This document shows, piece after piece, positions 1 through 7,838 of a stretch of 8,422 nt of DNA (positions are counted from its first letter, which is position 1; every line of letters starts with the position of its first letter). The DNA lies in contig UROJ01000063.1 in NCBI GenBank assembly GCA_900549335.1, positions 1 through 8,422 of the forward strand, written 5' to 3'. Source of the DNA: an uncultured Collinsella sp. GTDB taxonomy: Bacteria > Actinomycetota > Coriobacteriia > Coriobacteriales > Coriobacteriaceae. The translations under genes were made by a program, and so were the position numbers. The notes under the pieces are model-generated. The model was given only the letters and a program-made list of their open reading frames with translations, did not search any database and was not told the DNA's origin.

Positions 1-2352
1 GTGGTCGATCACAGCCTTGGTCAGTAGATACATAAACAGCAGGAAGATAAACACCGCGAGGCCAACCATCATGCCGATCATTTTGCTCATCATGCCGATG
101 AACTGGTCGCCCACGGCCCGCATGTCGTCGGGCGTGGTGTCGCCGGCAAAGTAACGAGCATCGAGGTCGAGCTTCTCGTCGCTCACATAGCCGTTAAAGT
201 AGGTGGCGTCATTGCCGAACAGCTCGTTAAAGTCATCGATGCTCATATAGATATTCATGTCCGACTTGGAGCCCCAGGCACAGTCCTTGCCCATGTACTC
301 CAGCGAATAGTCCTTGCCCTCGCACTTGTCGCCGAGCGTGACCTTCTGTCCCTCGCTCCAGCCAAACTTGTCGAGCAAGCCACCGCCAAAGACAACGCGC
401 CCATCGCCGACGTTGAGATCTTTCCAATAGCGCGAGTTGGGCGAGATGCCGTAGACGGAAATCGTCTCCTGCCCATTACCATCGCCGCGGTCGTATTGCA
501 GCTGGTAAACGGCATATTTCTCGGCCTGCGCGATTGCGCCCGCGCCGTTGTCGGTCGTATTGACCGGGTGGATATCATCGTTGTCAGTGTCGATCTTAGA
601 GGCCTTGTCGATCAGGTCGATAGCCTCGTCGCGGTCGCAGCCGAGGGCATCGGCAAGGTCATCGAGGCGCGCATAAAGCGCATCCTTCTTGTCCTGGACC
701 TTGGCGAGCGCGTCCTGCGCCGCGGCCAGGCTCTCGGCAGACGGAGCGCTGGTCGCGGCATCGGCTGCTGCCTGCGCTGCATCGGCCGCGTCGTCAAGCT
801 CGTCATCGGCATCCTGAGCGGCAGAAAGCAGTGCGCCGTCAACCGACTGCAAACGCTCGAGTGCCGACCACTGCTCGCGCTCCTCGGCGGTGCCCTCGAG
901 TTCCAGCGGGGCCTTGAGCGTGTACTGGTGCTCGGCGACCAGGCTTGTCTCGAGGTTGTCCGCGTAGTGCGTCATCGTGGGCAGAATCGCCAGGCCAAAG
1001 AGCAGTAGCAGCGAGGCAAACGCAATGCCCACGAAAAGCGTGGCGAAGTTGCCCAGATTACGCAGGAAGATGCGCAGGCGGAAGCGCGAGACAAAGCCCA
1101 TGCGCTCCGGCAGCTGCAGGCCGCGCTTGGTGCCCGACTTGCCGCCCGCCTCGTGACGGAGGAACTGCAACGGCGTCTTGCCCATTTTGCGGAGCAGGCC
1201 CACCAGCGTAATGAGGATAAGCGCAGCGGCGGGAACCACGGCGCACTTCACAAAGATCTCCCAGCTCCAGTACACCTGGAAGGGCGGCAGGCTGTACGAG
1301 CCGTAATAGAGGCCGCGCATGGGCTCGGTAAAGAACGCAACGCCGAGCGCCGTGCCCAAAAGCGCCGCGACCACGCCCACTATGGCGGGAAGTGCCAGGT
1401 AGTGCAGCACGATCTCGCGTCGACGATAGCCGCTGGCGAGCAGCGTGCCGATGATGGCGCTCTCCTCCTCGATGGTGGCGTCGGTAAGGACCACAAAGAT
1501 AAACGCCATGATCACGATGATGATGTCGAGCAACGTCGTCCACATCATGGAGTCGCCGTCTACGTCGTCGCGCGCGTAGCCAATGCCCTGGTTGGAATCG
1601 GCGTCGATGAGGTCATCCACGCGCGCATCGGCATCGGTCAGCGCCTCGACCATATCCTGCTCCGCATCGATGCGATCCGCGGTGGGGAGGTCGCGATCGG
1701 TAAAGGTAAAGGAGTATGTGTAGGCAGGCGCGCCGCCGGCATCCTCGAGCGCGGCAAAGCCGGCGTCGGTGACCTCGGCCACGCCATAGGTGATGGTGTT
1801 CACCGTAAAGTCGGAGTTGTTGAGGAACAGCGCCTGGCTATCGGGCTGAGTCATGATGCCGCAGATGGTGTAGGTGCGACCCTCGAGCTCGACTTTATCG
1901 CCCACGGACAGGTTGTTATTGGTGGCGAAGACGCGGTCGATGGCCACCTCGTCGTCCGCCTTAGGCCGCCTACCTTCGCAGTAGGAGGCGATATCGACCT
2001 TGGTGCGATGCGCATAGGTGCGCAGCGTGCGCTTGGTGCCGTCGTCGCCGGCGGTCTTTTTGACCATGGCGTCGATGGAGAAATTCTTGTAGAGCGCGAC
2101 GCCGCCGACGTCGCCGGCTGCATCCTCGGCGGCCTTGAGCTGGTCTTTGGTGGCCTCGAAGGAAGTGGTCACGCGGCCGTCCTCGATCGTGTACGCATCG
2201 CGCATGTCGTCGATAAGGCAGCCGATGGAGTGGGCTGCGAGCAAAAAGCCCGAGGTGAGAGCGATGCTTCCGCACATAAGCAAAAAGATGCCCAGGTACT
2301 TGCCGATATTGCGGCGCAACTCGCGTGGGAGACGTTTTGCGAGAGGTGTCAT
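1..2352 (-). CDS. ABC transporter permease with two FtsX domains (C-terminus cut by window edge)
   Basis: Membrane subunit of a MacB/LolCE-like ABC exporter. The frame is open from the ATG at 2352 to base 1: 784 residues are visible with no stop. Seen: a basic N-terminus, TM1 (about residues 18-39), a first extracytoplasmic domain (about 40-270), then TM2 (271-290), TM3 (318-341) and TM4 (366-387). After TM2, EEESAIIGTLLASGYRRREI is the FtsX-type coupling helix that contacts the ATPase. A cytoplasmic linker and TM5 (436-458) follow, then a second extracytoplasmic domain (459-756) holding an Ala/Asp-rich helical segment (about 489-571), and TM6 (757-779). By family topology (TM1-ECD-TM2-4, repeated) the last two TMs, roughly 100 residues, lie off the window. 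The start is 8 nt after the ATPase stop without a clear Shine-Dalgarno, suggesting translational coupling. Such permeases often act as mechanotransmission exporters or lipoprotein/peptide transporters; the substrate here cannot be told. Confidence 0.9.
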   Translation of the reverse strand, partial: MTPLAKRLPRELRRNIGKYLGIFLLMCGSIALTSGFLLAAHSIGCLIDDMRDAYTIEDGRVTTSFEATKDQLKAAEDAAGDVGGVALYKNFSIDAMVKKTAGDDGTKRTLRTYAHRTKVDIASYCEGRRPKADDEVAIDRVFATNNNLSVGDKVELEGRTYTICGIMTQPDSQALFLNNSDFTVNTITYGVAEVTDAGFAALEDAGGAPAYTYSFTFTDRDLPTADRIDAEQDMVEALTDADARVDDLIDADSNQGIGYARDDVDGDSMMWTTLLDIIIVIMAFIFVVLTDATIEEESAIIGTLLASGYRRREIVLHYLALPAIVGVVAALLGTALGVAFFTEPMRGLYYGSYSLPPFQVYWSWEIFVKCAVVPAAALILITLVGLLRKMGKTPLQFLRHEAGGKSGTKRGLQLPERMGFVSRFRLRIFLRNLGNFATLFVGIAFASLLLLFGLAILPTMTHYADNLETSLVAEHQYTLKAPLELEGTAEEREQWSALERLQSVDGALLSAAQDADDELDDAADAAQAAADAATSAPSAESLAAAQDALAKVQDKKDALYARLDDLADALGCDRDEAIDLIDKASKIDTDNDDIHPVNTTDNGAGAIAQAEKYAVYQLQYDRGDGNGQETISVYGISPNSRYWKDLNVGDGRVVFGGGLLDKFGWSEGQKVTLGDKCEGKDYSLEYMGKDCAWGSKSDMNIYMSIDDFNELFGNDATYFNGYVSDEKLDLDARYFAGDTTPDDMRAVGDQFIGMMSKMIGMMVGLAVFIFLLFMYLLTKAVIDH

Positions 2353-2360
2353 GGCGCCGT

Positions 2361-3086
<726 letters not shown>

Positions 3087-3167
3087 TGTTAGCCTAGTAC
3101 TACTTTATGAACGTAATAGTAAACCTTGGCGAACTATTTTGGGGCGAGGCCTAGGATTTATTTCAGA
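3087..3167 (-). promoter_or_regulatory. Intergenic gap with dyad, possible promoter/operator for the MacB-type operon
   Basis: These 81 nt between the ABC-2 operon and the MacB-type ATPase are visibly richer in A/T than the flanking genes. They contain a perfect 8-bp palindrome TAGTACTA (3095-3102). TACTA at 3098-3102 and TAGTA at 3117-3121 form a second inverted repeat with a 14-nt spacer. Reading the minus strand, TANNNT-type -10 candidates are TAAAGT (plus 3102-3107) and TACTAT (plus 3116-3121), both overlapping the dyad. Neither has a good TTGACA-like -35 at normal spacing. No hairpin followed by a T-run is visible after the upstream stop, so readthrough from the ABC-2 operon is also possible. 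The promoter/operator reading is inference. Confidence 0.35.
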
Positions 3168-4373
3168 CTAGGCGCGGGATTTGGCGCGTGAGAGGGCCAG
3201 GCCTACGGCGGCAATGGCGGCGGCGAAGAGCACGGTGACGCCCAGGTCGCAGGCGATGTCACCCAACACGGTGGACGTCAGATCCGAAGCGAGCGCCTTG
3301 CCAATCGCGTCGTTCACCCAATACGTCGGCACAAAGTGCGCCACCGTCTGCACGGCCGAGCCCATCAGCGACAGCGGCATCCAAGCGCCGCCCAAAAACG
3401 TCATGAGCATGCCGAGCAGGTTGCCCACACCGTTAAGCAGCTCCTCGCGCGCACCCAGGCTCGACAGCGCAAAGCCAACGGCCAGAGGCGTGCACGCCAG
3501 GGCAAACGTCGCCGACAGCGCCAGGCACACACGACCCACGCCGACCTCGGCAACCGCGCCGGCAAAGCCCACGACGCCCATCATGCTCGACACAAACCAG
3601 ATGCAGACGGTGAGCACGGCGGCGGCCGCAAACACGGCAAGCGAGCGCTGGCGCTCGGAGACCGGGCCGGCCTCCATGCGGCGTACACGCTCGGGCTCGT
3701 TCATGCCCGAGAACACCAGTCCCACCGACACGATGACCGACGAGATGATCGCGTACGCGCCAAAGTTGAAGTACGACTCGAGCGTGGCGGCGGCAGTCGA
3801 GTCGACCTTGACCTGCTCGATCTCGACCTCGGCACGCTCGGTGGCCGCGTGTTCGGCAGCCTTGGCAACGTCGCCGTTAGAAGCAGCGGGCTCAAGCGCC
3901 GCCGCAGCGCCCGCGAGCGAGATCCAGCGCGAAGCCTCGGCAGACGAAAGCGCCGCCGCCATGGTGCCGGCACCGTAGGTCACATCGAGCTTGGGCAGGG
4001 ACTCCCCCGCGCGGGCAGCCGCGACCAGGTCGTCCTCGAACCCCTCCGGGATAAAGAACACGCAGTCGGCGCTGCCCTTGGCGCTGTTGCTCTTGGAGAG
4101 CGCGTCCGCAAGGTCGTACGTGTCATCGCCGACGCCCGTGACCAGGTCAAACCGCGAACCTAGGTGCTTGGTGAGCGCAAGTGAAAGATCACTGCCATCG
4201 CGGTCGACCACGATCACGTTGGCGTCGTAGGGCTTGTACTCGGTGAGCTGCGACGAGTTCCAGCTCACGGATGCCGCGATGAATACGCCCATCAGCGAAA
4301 TGAACACCGTATAGATGAGCAGGTAGAACGGGTGCGCCAGCGCCATGCGAAGCGCGGTCTTAAAGGTGCTCAT
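3168..4373 (-). CDS. ABC-2 type transporter permease (second subunit)
   Basis: Membrane subunit of an exporter of the ABC2_membrane_3 type; 401 residues. Seen: TM1 (about 17-36), an extracytoplasmic domain of roughly 165 residues (about 37-203), then five TM segments (about 205-223, 246-268, 282-304, 313-336, 373-394). The segment after TM5, with FLGGAWMPLSLM and later FVPTYWVNDAI, is the conserved Gly-Gly-x-W-x-Pro and Pro-x-Tyr-Trp pattern of DrrB/YhgE/LnrN-like permeases. The start is set by a strong GGAAGGAG five nt before ATG 4373; an upstream in-frame TTG at 4388 would begin inside that ribosome-binding sequence. The gene starts 14 nt before the end of the preceding permease gene, so the two are probably translationally coupled and the proteins form a heterodimer. 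The closest architectural match is LnrN of the B. subtilis linearmycin exporter (inference). No terminator is evident after the stop. Confidence 0.92.
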   Translation of the reverse strand: MSTFKTALRMALAHPFYLLIYTVFISLMGVFIAASVSWNSSQLTEYKPYDANVIVVDRDGSDLSLALTKHLGSRFDLVTGVGDDTYDLADALSKSNSAKGSADCVFFIPEGFEDDLVAAARAGESLPKLDVTYGAGTMAAALSSAEASRWISLAGAAAALEPAASNGDVAKAAEHAATERAEVEIEQVKVDSTAAATLESYFNFGAYAIISSVIVSVGLVFSGMNEPERVRRMEAGPVSERQRSLAVFAAAAVLTVCIWFVSSMMGVVGFAGAVAEVGVGRVCLALSATFALACTPLAVGFALSSLGAREELLNGVGNLLGMLMTFLGGAWMPLSLMGSAVQTVAHFVPTYWVNDAIGKALASDLTSTVLGDIACDLGVTVLFAAAIAAVGLALSRAKSRA

Positions 4374-5547
4374 AGCGGCTCCTTCCAAAAATCAGCGTGG
4401 CGGCGGCAACAAACACCAGCGTCATGAGGACCAGCGCGCCCGCGCGAACGGCAAAAGGCCCCAAGTCTTCAAAGAAATACAGGCGGTTGAACATGTCGCA
4501 GATAAGCTTGACGGGGTTGAGCCAGCACTCAGCCGGGCAGGCGCGGGCGACGTCGTCGGCAAGCGCCATCGCTGGCTCGCCGTAGAGGCCGGCGAACAGG
4601 GCGCACGTAGTGGCAAAGCCCGTGAGGATGCCAGACTTGGACGCCTTGCCGCCCTTAACGGGAAGCGTGCCCACAAAGAGTCCCAAGCCCGTGGCGGCAA
4701 GCGCGGAAGCGGCGCCGCCCACCAAACACAGCCCCTCGCGCCCGCCAAAGTCGACGCCCACGACCAGACGCACGTAGCCGATCGCGATCGCCATCGAGGC
4801 AAAGGAGACCAGCCACGAGCCCACAAAGATACCGGCCAGCGACGCCGTTTTGGAAAGACCGCCCACGCAGCGACGCGCGCCAAGACCCGACAGATTGGGC
4901 TGCAGGTCGATGACGCTCAAGGCGGCAAACTCGGCAGACATCATCGCGACCAGGCCAAAGAGCGCGTAATAGTAGATGACCGTGCCGTCGGGTGTGGTGC
5001 GTGTCAGGCTTACGCGGCGGGTGCCGCCCTCGAGCGACAGGGCGCGCGCAACCGCCTCGGGGTCGGCGAGCGCCGCCGGGTTGTCCTGGGCAATCTGGGA
5101 CATGAGCTCGGCATTTTGTGTATACGAGCTTGCCACCGTCTCCAGGATGCTGCGATCGGTGAGCACCGATGATGCGCGCGAGCTGTCGTAGCTCGATAGC
5201 AGTGTGAGCTTGGGCGTGCCCGCAGCGTCGACCGTATAGATACCCGCGACCTCACCGGCCTTGAGCGCACGGTTCGCATCGGCTGCGTCGTCGAGCTCGT
5301 GGATCTCGAGCAGCTGGTCGTCGCCTTCCTTGGCAAGCGACGTCGCCACATCCTTAAAGGTCGAAGCGTCCCAGACCTTGTCCGCCACGACGGCAACCGG
5401 CACCGGGTCGACCGTGCCGTCGGAGCTCAGGTTCGCAAACATAAACATGAACATCGTGGAAAGCGCGATGGGAAAGAGGGCGCCCCAGACCCACGTGCTC
5501 GGCCGGCGCAGCAGCGTTTTGACCGTGATGATAATGGTGTTGAACAT
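4360..5547 (-). CDS. ABC-2 type transporter permease (first subunit)
   Basis: Membrane subunit of the same exporter; 395 residues. Seen: a basic amphipathic N-terminus, TM1 (about 18-38, Met/Phe-rich), an extracytoplasmic domain (about 40-187), then TM segments near 189-213, 233-257, 272-294, 304-323 and 366-387, ending in a short charged tail. One long loop between TM1 and TM2 followed by five clustered TMs is the ABC2_membrane_3 topology. It shares this plan with the next gene but little obvious sequence, so the pair looks like a heterodimer (LnrM/LnrN-like, inference). Start ATG 5547 has AGGGGG five nt upstream, overlapping the stop codon of the ATPase gene; the gap between the genes is 9 nt. 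Its last 14 nt contain the start of the following permease. Substrate unknown; efflux of an antimicrobial or a lipid-active compound would fit the context. Confidence 0.92.
   Translation of the reverse strand: MFNTIIITVKTLLRRPSTWVWGALFPIALSTMFMFMFANLSSDGTVDPVPVAVVADKVWDASTFKDVATSLAKEGDDQLLEIHELDDAADANRALKAGEVAGIYTVDAAGTPKLTLLSSYDSSRASSVLTDRSILETVASSYTQNAELMSQIAQDNPAALADPEAVARALSLEGGTRRVSLTRTTPDGTVIYYYALFGLVAMMSAEFAALSVIDLQPNLSGLGARRCVGGLSKTASLAGIFVGSWLVSFASMAIAIGYVRLVVGVDFGGREGLCLVGGAASALAATGLGLFVGTLPVKGGKASKSGILTGFATTCALFAGLYGEPAMALADDVARACPAECWLNPVKLICDMFNRLYFFEDLGPFAVRAGALVLMTLVFVAAATLIFGRSRYEHL
4379..4386 (-). promoter_or_regulatory. Ribosome-binding site of the second ABC-2 permease, inside the upstream gene
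   Basis: On the minus strand GGAAGGAG lies five nt before ATG 4373, within the 3' end of the preceding permease gene. It decides the start in favour of ATG 4373 over TTG 4388. Ribosomes finishing the upstream gene would pass over this site, which fits translational coupling. Confidence 0.8.
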
Positions 5548-5552
5548 GGCTG

Positions 5553-5558
5553 CCCCCT
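5553..5558 (-). promoter_or_regulatory. Ribosome-binding site of the first ABC-2 permease
   Basis: On the minus strand AGGGGG lies five nt before ATG 5547 and shares its first two bases with the TAG stop of the ATPase gene. This indicates a tightly packed operon. Confidence 0.7.
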
Positions 5559-6495
5559 AGTCGCGCAGCTCGCGGCCGGTGATCTCGAGGAACACGTCGT
5601 TGAGGGTCGGCGGCTCGCTCCACACGCGGCCGAGCGCCACATCGGCGGCGCGCAGCGTGTCGAGGATGTCGACCAAATTGTGCGGGCTCGCTTCGCAGGT
5701 GCAGACGAGCTCGCCGCCGGACAACTCAACCGAAAGCACGTGCTCGAGGGCGCGCAGCCGCTCGACCGTGGCGGTCTCTACGGCGCTGACCTCGACAGTC
5801 ACGCGCTCGCCCATTTGAATCATGCGTTTGAGCTCGTCATTGGTGCCCTGCGCCAGCACACGTCCGCCGTCCATGATCATGATGCGGCTGCAAATCTGCT
5901 CGACTTCCTCCATGTAATGGCTGGTATACACCACCGTGGCGCCCTCGTCGCGCAGGCGGCAGATGCCCTCCAGGATGGCGTTGCGGCTCTGCGGGTCGAC
6001 CGCCACCGTGGGCTCGTCAAAGAAGATGAGCTCGGGCTTGTGCGCGATACCGCAGGCGATGTTGAGGCGACGCGCCAGGCCGCCCGAGAGCTTGCCGGGG
6101 CGAAACTTGGTAAAGTCGCCCAGCCCGACAAAGTCGATCGCCTCGTCCACCAGCGCGCGGCGGCGCTTGCGGTCGTTGACGTAAAGGCTGCAGAAATAGT
6201 CGATGTTCTCGCGCACCGTAAGCTCGTCAAACACCGCCACCTGCTGCGGCACCACACCGATGCGGCGCTTGAGGTCGTAGCGGGCGGGCGTCATGGGCTC
6301 GCCGAACAGCTCGATGGTGCCTTTGTCGTAGGCGAGCAGCTGCAGAATGCAGTTGATGGACGTGGTCTTGCCCGAGCCGTTGGGGCCCAGCAGGCCAAAG
6401 ATCTCGCCGGGGGCGATGCTCAGGCTAAAGTGGTCGAGCGCGATAAGGTCGTCGTAGCGCTTGACGAGGTTTTCGACGTGGACGATGTCTGTCAT
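5557..6495 (-). CDS. ABC transporter ATP-binding protein, DrrA/CcmA type
   Basis: Cytoplasmic ATPase of the ABC-2 exporter and first gene of its operon; 312 residues from ATG 6495. Motifs: Walker A GPNGSGKT (37-44), Q-loop VVPQQVAVFDELTVREN (Gln84/85), signature LSGGLARRLN (136-145), Walker B LIFFDEP (156-162), D-loop VAVDPQSR and switch His193 in YTSHYMEE. Residues from about 225 form an extra C-terminal domain ending in PTLNDVFLEITGREL, the usual tail of drug/lipid-exporter ATPases such as DrrA and LnrL (DUF4162-like). The length fits that family. ATG 6495 is preferred because AGAAGGG sits seven nt upstream. An in-frame GTG at 6561 would add 22 Arg-rich residues with no family match. The gene is divergent from the sensor kinase, 197 nt away, and probably controlled by that two-component system. 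Confidence 0.95.
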   Translation of the reverse strand: MTDIVHVENLVKRYDDLIALDHFSLSIAPGEIFGLLGPNGSGKTTSINCILQLLAYDKGTIELFGEPMTPARYDLKRRIGVVPQQVAVFDELTVRENIDYFCSLYVNDRKRRRALVDEAIDFVGLGDFTKFRPGKLSGGLARRLNIACGIAHKPELIFFDEPTVAVDPQSRNAILEGICRLRDEGATVVYTSHYMEEVEQICSRIMIMDGGRVLAQGTNDELKRMIQMGERVTVEVSAVETATVERLRALEHVLSVELSGGELVCTCEASPHNLVDILDTLRAADVALGRVWSEPPTLNDVFLEITGRELRD

Positions 6496-6502
6496 GAGGC
6501 GG

Positions 6503-6509
6503 CCCTTCT
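6503..6509 (-). promoter_or_regulatory. Ribosome-binding site of the DrrA-type ATPase
   Basis: On the minus strand AGAAGGG lies seven nt before ATG 6495. It supports that start over the upstream GTG at 6561. Confidence 0.7.
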
Positions 6510-6680
6510 GTTGATTGCGGCCCGGTACGATTGCATCATCGCAGGAGCGAGCGGCGCGCACCAGTGAGCTTTGTCACGAGTGCGGAGCTTGGCCGTGCGG
6601 CCTGCCGACGTCCCCGCTTTGCCGCGTGGGAGGAATGTCACGGTTGCGCAGGCGGTCCCTCCACCACGCGCGGCTTCGCG

Positions 6681-6686
6681 TACAAT
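6681..6686 (+). promoter_or_regulatory. -10 box TACAAT of a probable leaderless promoter for the kinase gene
   Basis: TACAAT (five of six matches to TATAAT) is followed by only six bases before ATG 6693. Transcription starting at the usual distance would begin at or next to the A of the start codon, giving a leaderless mRNA. Consistent with this, there is no Shine-Dalgarno before the ATG. No good -35 is present at 17 nt (CCTCCA there). ACGCG (6666-6670) and CGCGT (6677-6681) form a short inverted repeat abutting the box. TANNNT at this position is a known hallmark of leaderless genes in Actinomycetota. Confidence 0.65.
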
Positions 6687-6692
6687 ACCCGT

Positions 6693-7838
6693 ATGAACAG
6701 GCTTTTCGACAAATCGATCGTGCTGGCGTGCTGTATTGCGGCCGCCATGGGTCTTGCTGTGGACGCTCGCCTGGTCGCGGCGTTTTGCCTTGGCGTTATT
6801 GCCACCTCGCTGGCCGAGGTCGTACAGGGAAACCGCGCCCGCCGTGTGAGCGAGGCCGCGAGCTACGCCTGCATCATCGCGGCTGTCTTCGTGCCGCCGT
6901 TTGTGCCGTTTGCGCCTCTCGCTCTCTATGACATCGCGCGACGCGTTCGCCGTGAACGAATCTGGCCCGCGCTGGCGATTGGCGCCGTGTTTGTCTGCGC
7001 GCTTGTCGCGGACCTTCGTGGTGGCGTGCTCACCACCCGAACGCTGCTGTTAACCGCCATCCTTTCGGTTGCCGCCACCTTGCTATCGCTACGCACCGCC
7101 CAGTTGGAGCGCGAGCAGCGGCGCATGCGCCGCACCCGCGACGAGCTGCAGGAACGAGCCCTCGCGCTCGAGGCGCGCAACCGCGATCTTGCCGATCGCC
7201 AGGACTACGAAGTCGAGCTCGCGACGCTCGCCGAACGCGCCCGCATCGCGCGCGAGATCCACGATAACGTCGGGCACCAGCTCACGCGCGCCTCACTGCA
7301 GGCCGAAGCCCTACGCGTGGTCCACGCCGACGAGCCTGGCGTCGCCGCCGATTTCGCCGACGTTAAACGCACGGTTGACGAGGCGCTCCAGCTTGTGCGC
7401 ACCAGCGTCCACGCGCTCAACGACAACGCCGTCGACCTTTCCGTGCAGCTCGAACGCATTGTCGAAGGCACACGCTCGGACGGCGGCCCGCAGATTGAGC
7501 TTGAAGTTATGGCCGAACATGCGCCCGCAAACGTCGCCAACTGCTTTGCAGCGGTCCTGCGCGAAGCGCTCTCCAATACCATGCGCCACGCTTGCGCCCA
7601 GACCGTCACCGTACGGTGCATGGAGCATCCGTCGTTTTACCAGCTCATTGTTACCGACGATGGCGTGGGTGAGGTCCAAGCAAGCGGCCGCGGCACCGCA
7701 GAGGGCATGGGGCTCGCCTCCATGCGCGAGCGCATCGAGGCGCTTGGCGGCACCTTCACCGCCGGCCCGCGTGCCGGCGCCGGCGGCTGGCGTGTGTTTG
7801 CCACCGTTCCCAAACAGCAAGGAGATGAGGGCCGATGA
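6693..7838 (+). CDS. Sensor histidine kinase, HisKA_3 (DesK/NarL class), five TM segments
   Basis: Membrane sensor that autophosphorylates on His and passes phosphate to the regulator encoded next; 381 residues. Seen: five hydrophobic segments (about 8-23, 26-44, 57-78, 91-107, 114-132) with very short loops, so no extracellular sensing domain. A charged, coiled-coil-like linker (about 133-180) leads to the HisKA_3 box ERARIAREIHDNVGHQL with phospho-acceptor His190. The HATPase_c domain has an N-box REALSNTMRHA (Asn295), G1 DDGVG (322-326) and G2 GMGLASMRERIEALGG (338-353). Five TMs and this length resemble B. subtilis DesK and similar intramembrane sensors. ATG 6693 is chosen because the -10 box TACAAT lies just before it; in-frame extension to TTG 6531 would give Arg/Cys-rich sequence without family features. 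The stop overlaps the regulator start (ATGA). The divergent ABC-2 exporter suggests it senses an antimicrobial or membrane perturbation. Confidence 0.94.
   Translation: MNRLFDKSIVLACCIAAAMGLAVDARLVAAFCLGVIATSLAEVVQGNRARRVSEAASYACIIAAVFVPPFVPFAPLALYDIARRVRRERIWPALAIGAVFVCALVADLRGGVLTTRTLLLTAILSVAATLLSLRTAQLEREQRRMRRTRDELQERALALEARNRDLADRQDYEVELATLAERARIAREIHDNVGHQLTRASLQAEALRVVHADEPGVAADFADVKRTVDEALQLVRTSVHALNDNAVDLSVQLERIVEGTRSDGGPQIELEVMAEHAPANVANCFAAVLREALSNTMRHACAQTVTVRCMEHPSFYQLIVTDDGVGEVQASGRGTAEGMGLASMRERIEALGGTFTAGPRAGAGGWRVFATVPKQQGDEGR
7819..7824 (+). promoter_or_regulatory. Likely ribosome-binding site of the response regulator
   Basis: AAGGAG lies ten nt before ATG 7835, inside the kinase coding region. 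The spacing is slightly long; a GAGGG at 7827-7831 is closer but perhaps too close. Combined with the ATGA overlap it points to coupled translation of kinase and regulator. Confidence 0.5.

Larger units (their letters stand above)
6496..6692. promoter_or_regulatory. Divergent intergenic region between transporter operon and two-component system
   Basis: These 197 nt should hold the promoters of both transcription units. On the minus strand the AGAAGGG ribosome-binding site of the ATPase (plus 6503-6509) is clear. No convincing -35/-10 pair was found for that operon, the best being a weak TG-extended TGCAAT around plus 6530-6540. On the plus strand a TACAAT box directly before the kinase start is convincing. 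TGTCACG occurs twice (6572-6578 and 6636-6642), 64 nt apart, possibly by chance. The response regulator would be expected to bind here, but its site cannot be pinned from one sequence. Confidence 0.5.

Noticed and set aside
3141..3170. Possible terminator after the second ABC-2 permease
   Set aside because: CCTAGG and neighbouring GC stretches do not form a stable stem followed by a T-run on the minus strand.
3336..4163. Plus-strand open frame opposite the second ABC-2 permease
   Set aside because: Its product is extremely rich in Arg, His and Gln and lacks motifs, while the minus strand encodes a well-formed membrane protein.
6496..6561. N-terminal extension of the DrrA-type ATPase to GTG 6561
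   Set aside because: A good ribosome-binding site sits before ATG 6495, and the extension is Arg-rich and outside the family's N-terminus.
5299..6567. Long plus-strand open frame (422 codons) opposite the DrrA-type ATPase
   Set aside because: The minus strand has every ABC ATPase motif in order. The plus frame is in codon register with it and reflects its third-position GC bias; no recognisable domain.
6572..6642. Direct repeat TGTCACG (6572-6578 and 6636-6642) as a regulator binding pair
   Set aside because: Only 7 bp, 64 nt apart and without internal symmetry; in a GC-rich 197-nt region this may be chance, so it is noted but not called a site.
6531..6692. N-terminal extension of the kinase to TTG 6531
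   Set aside because: It would translate through the -10 box and give Arg/Cys-rich sequence unlike a membrane sensor; the first TM begins right after ATG 6693.
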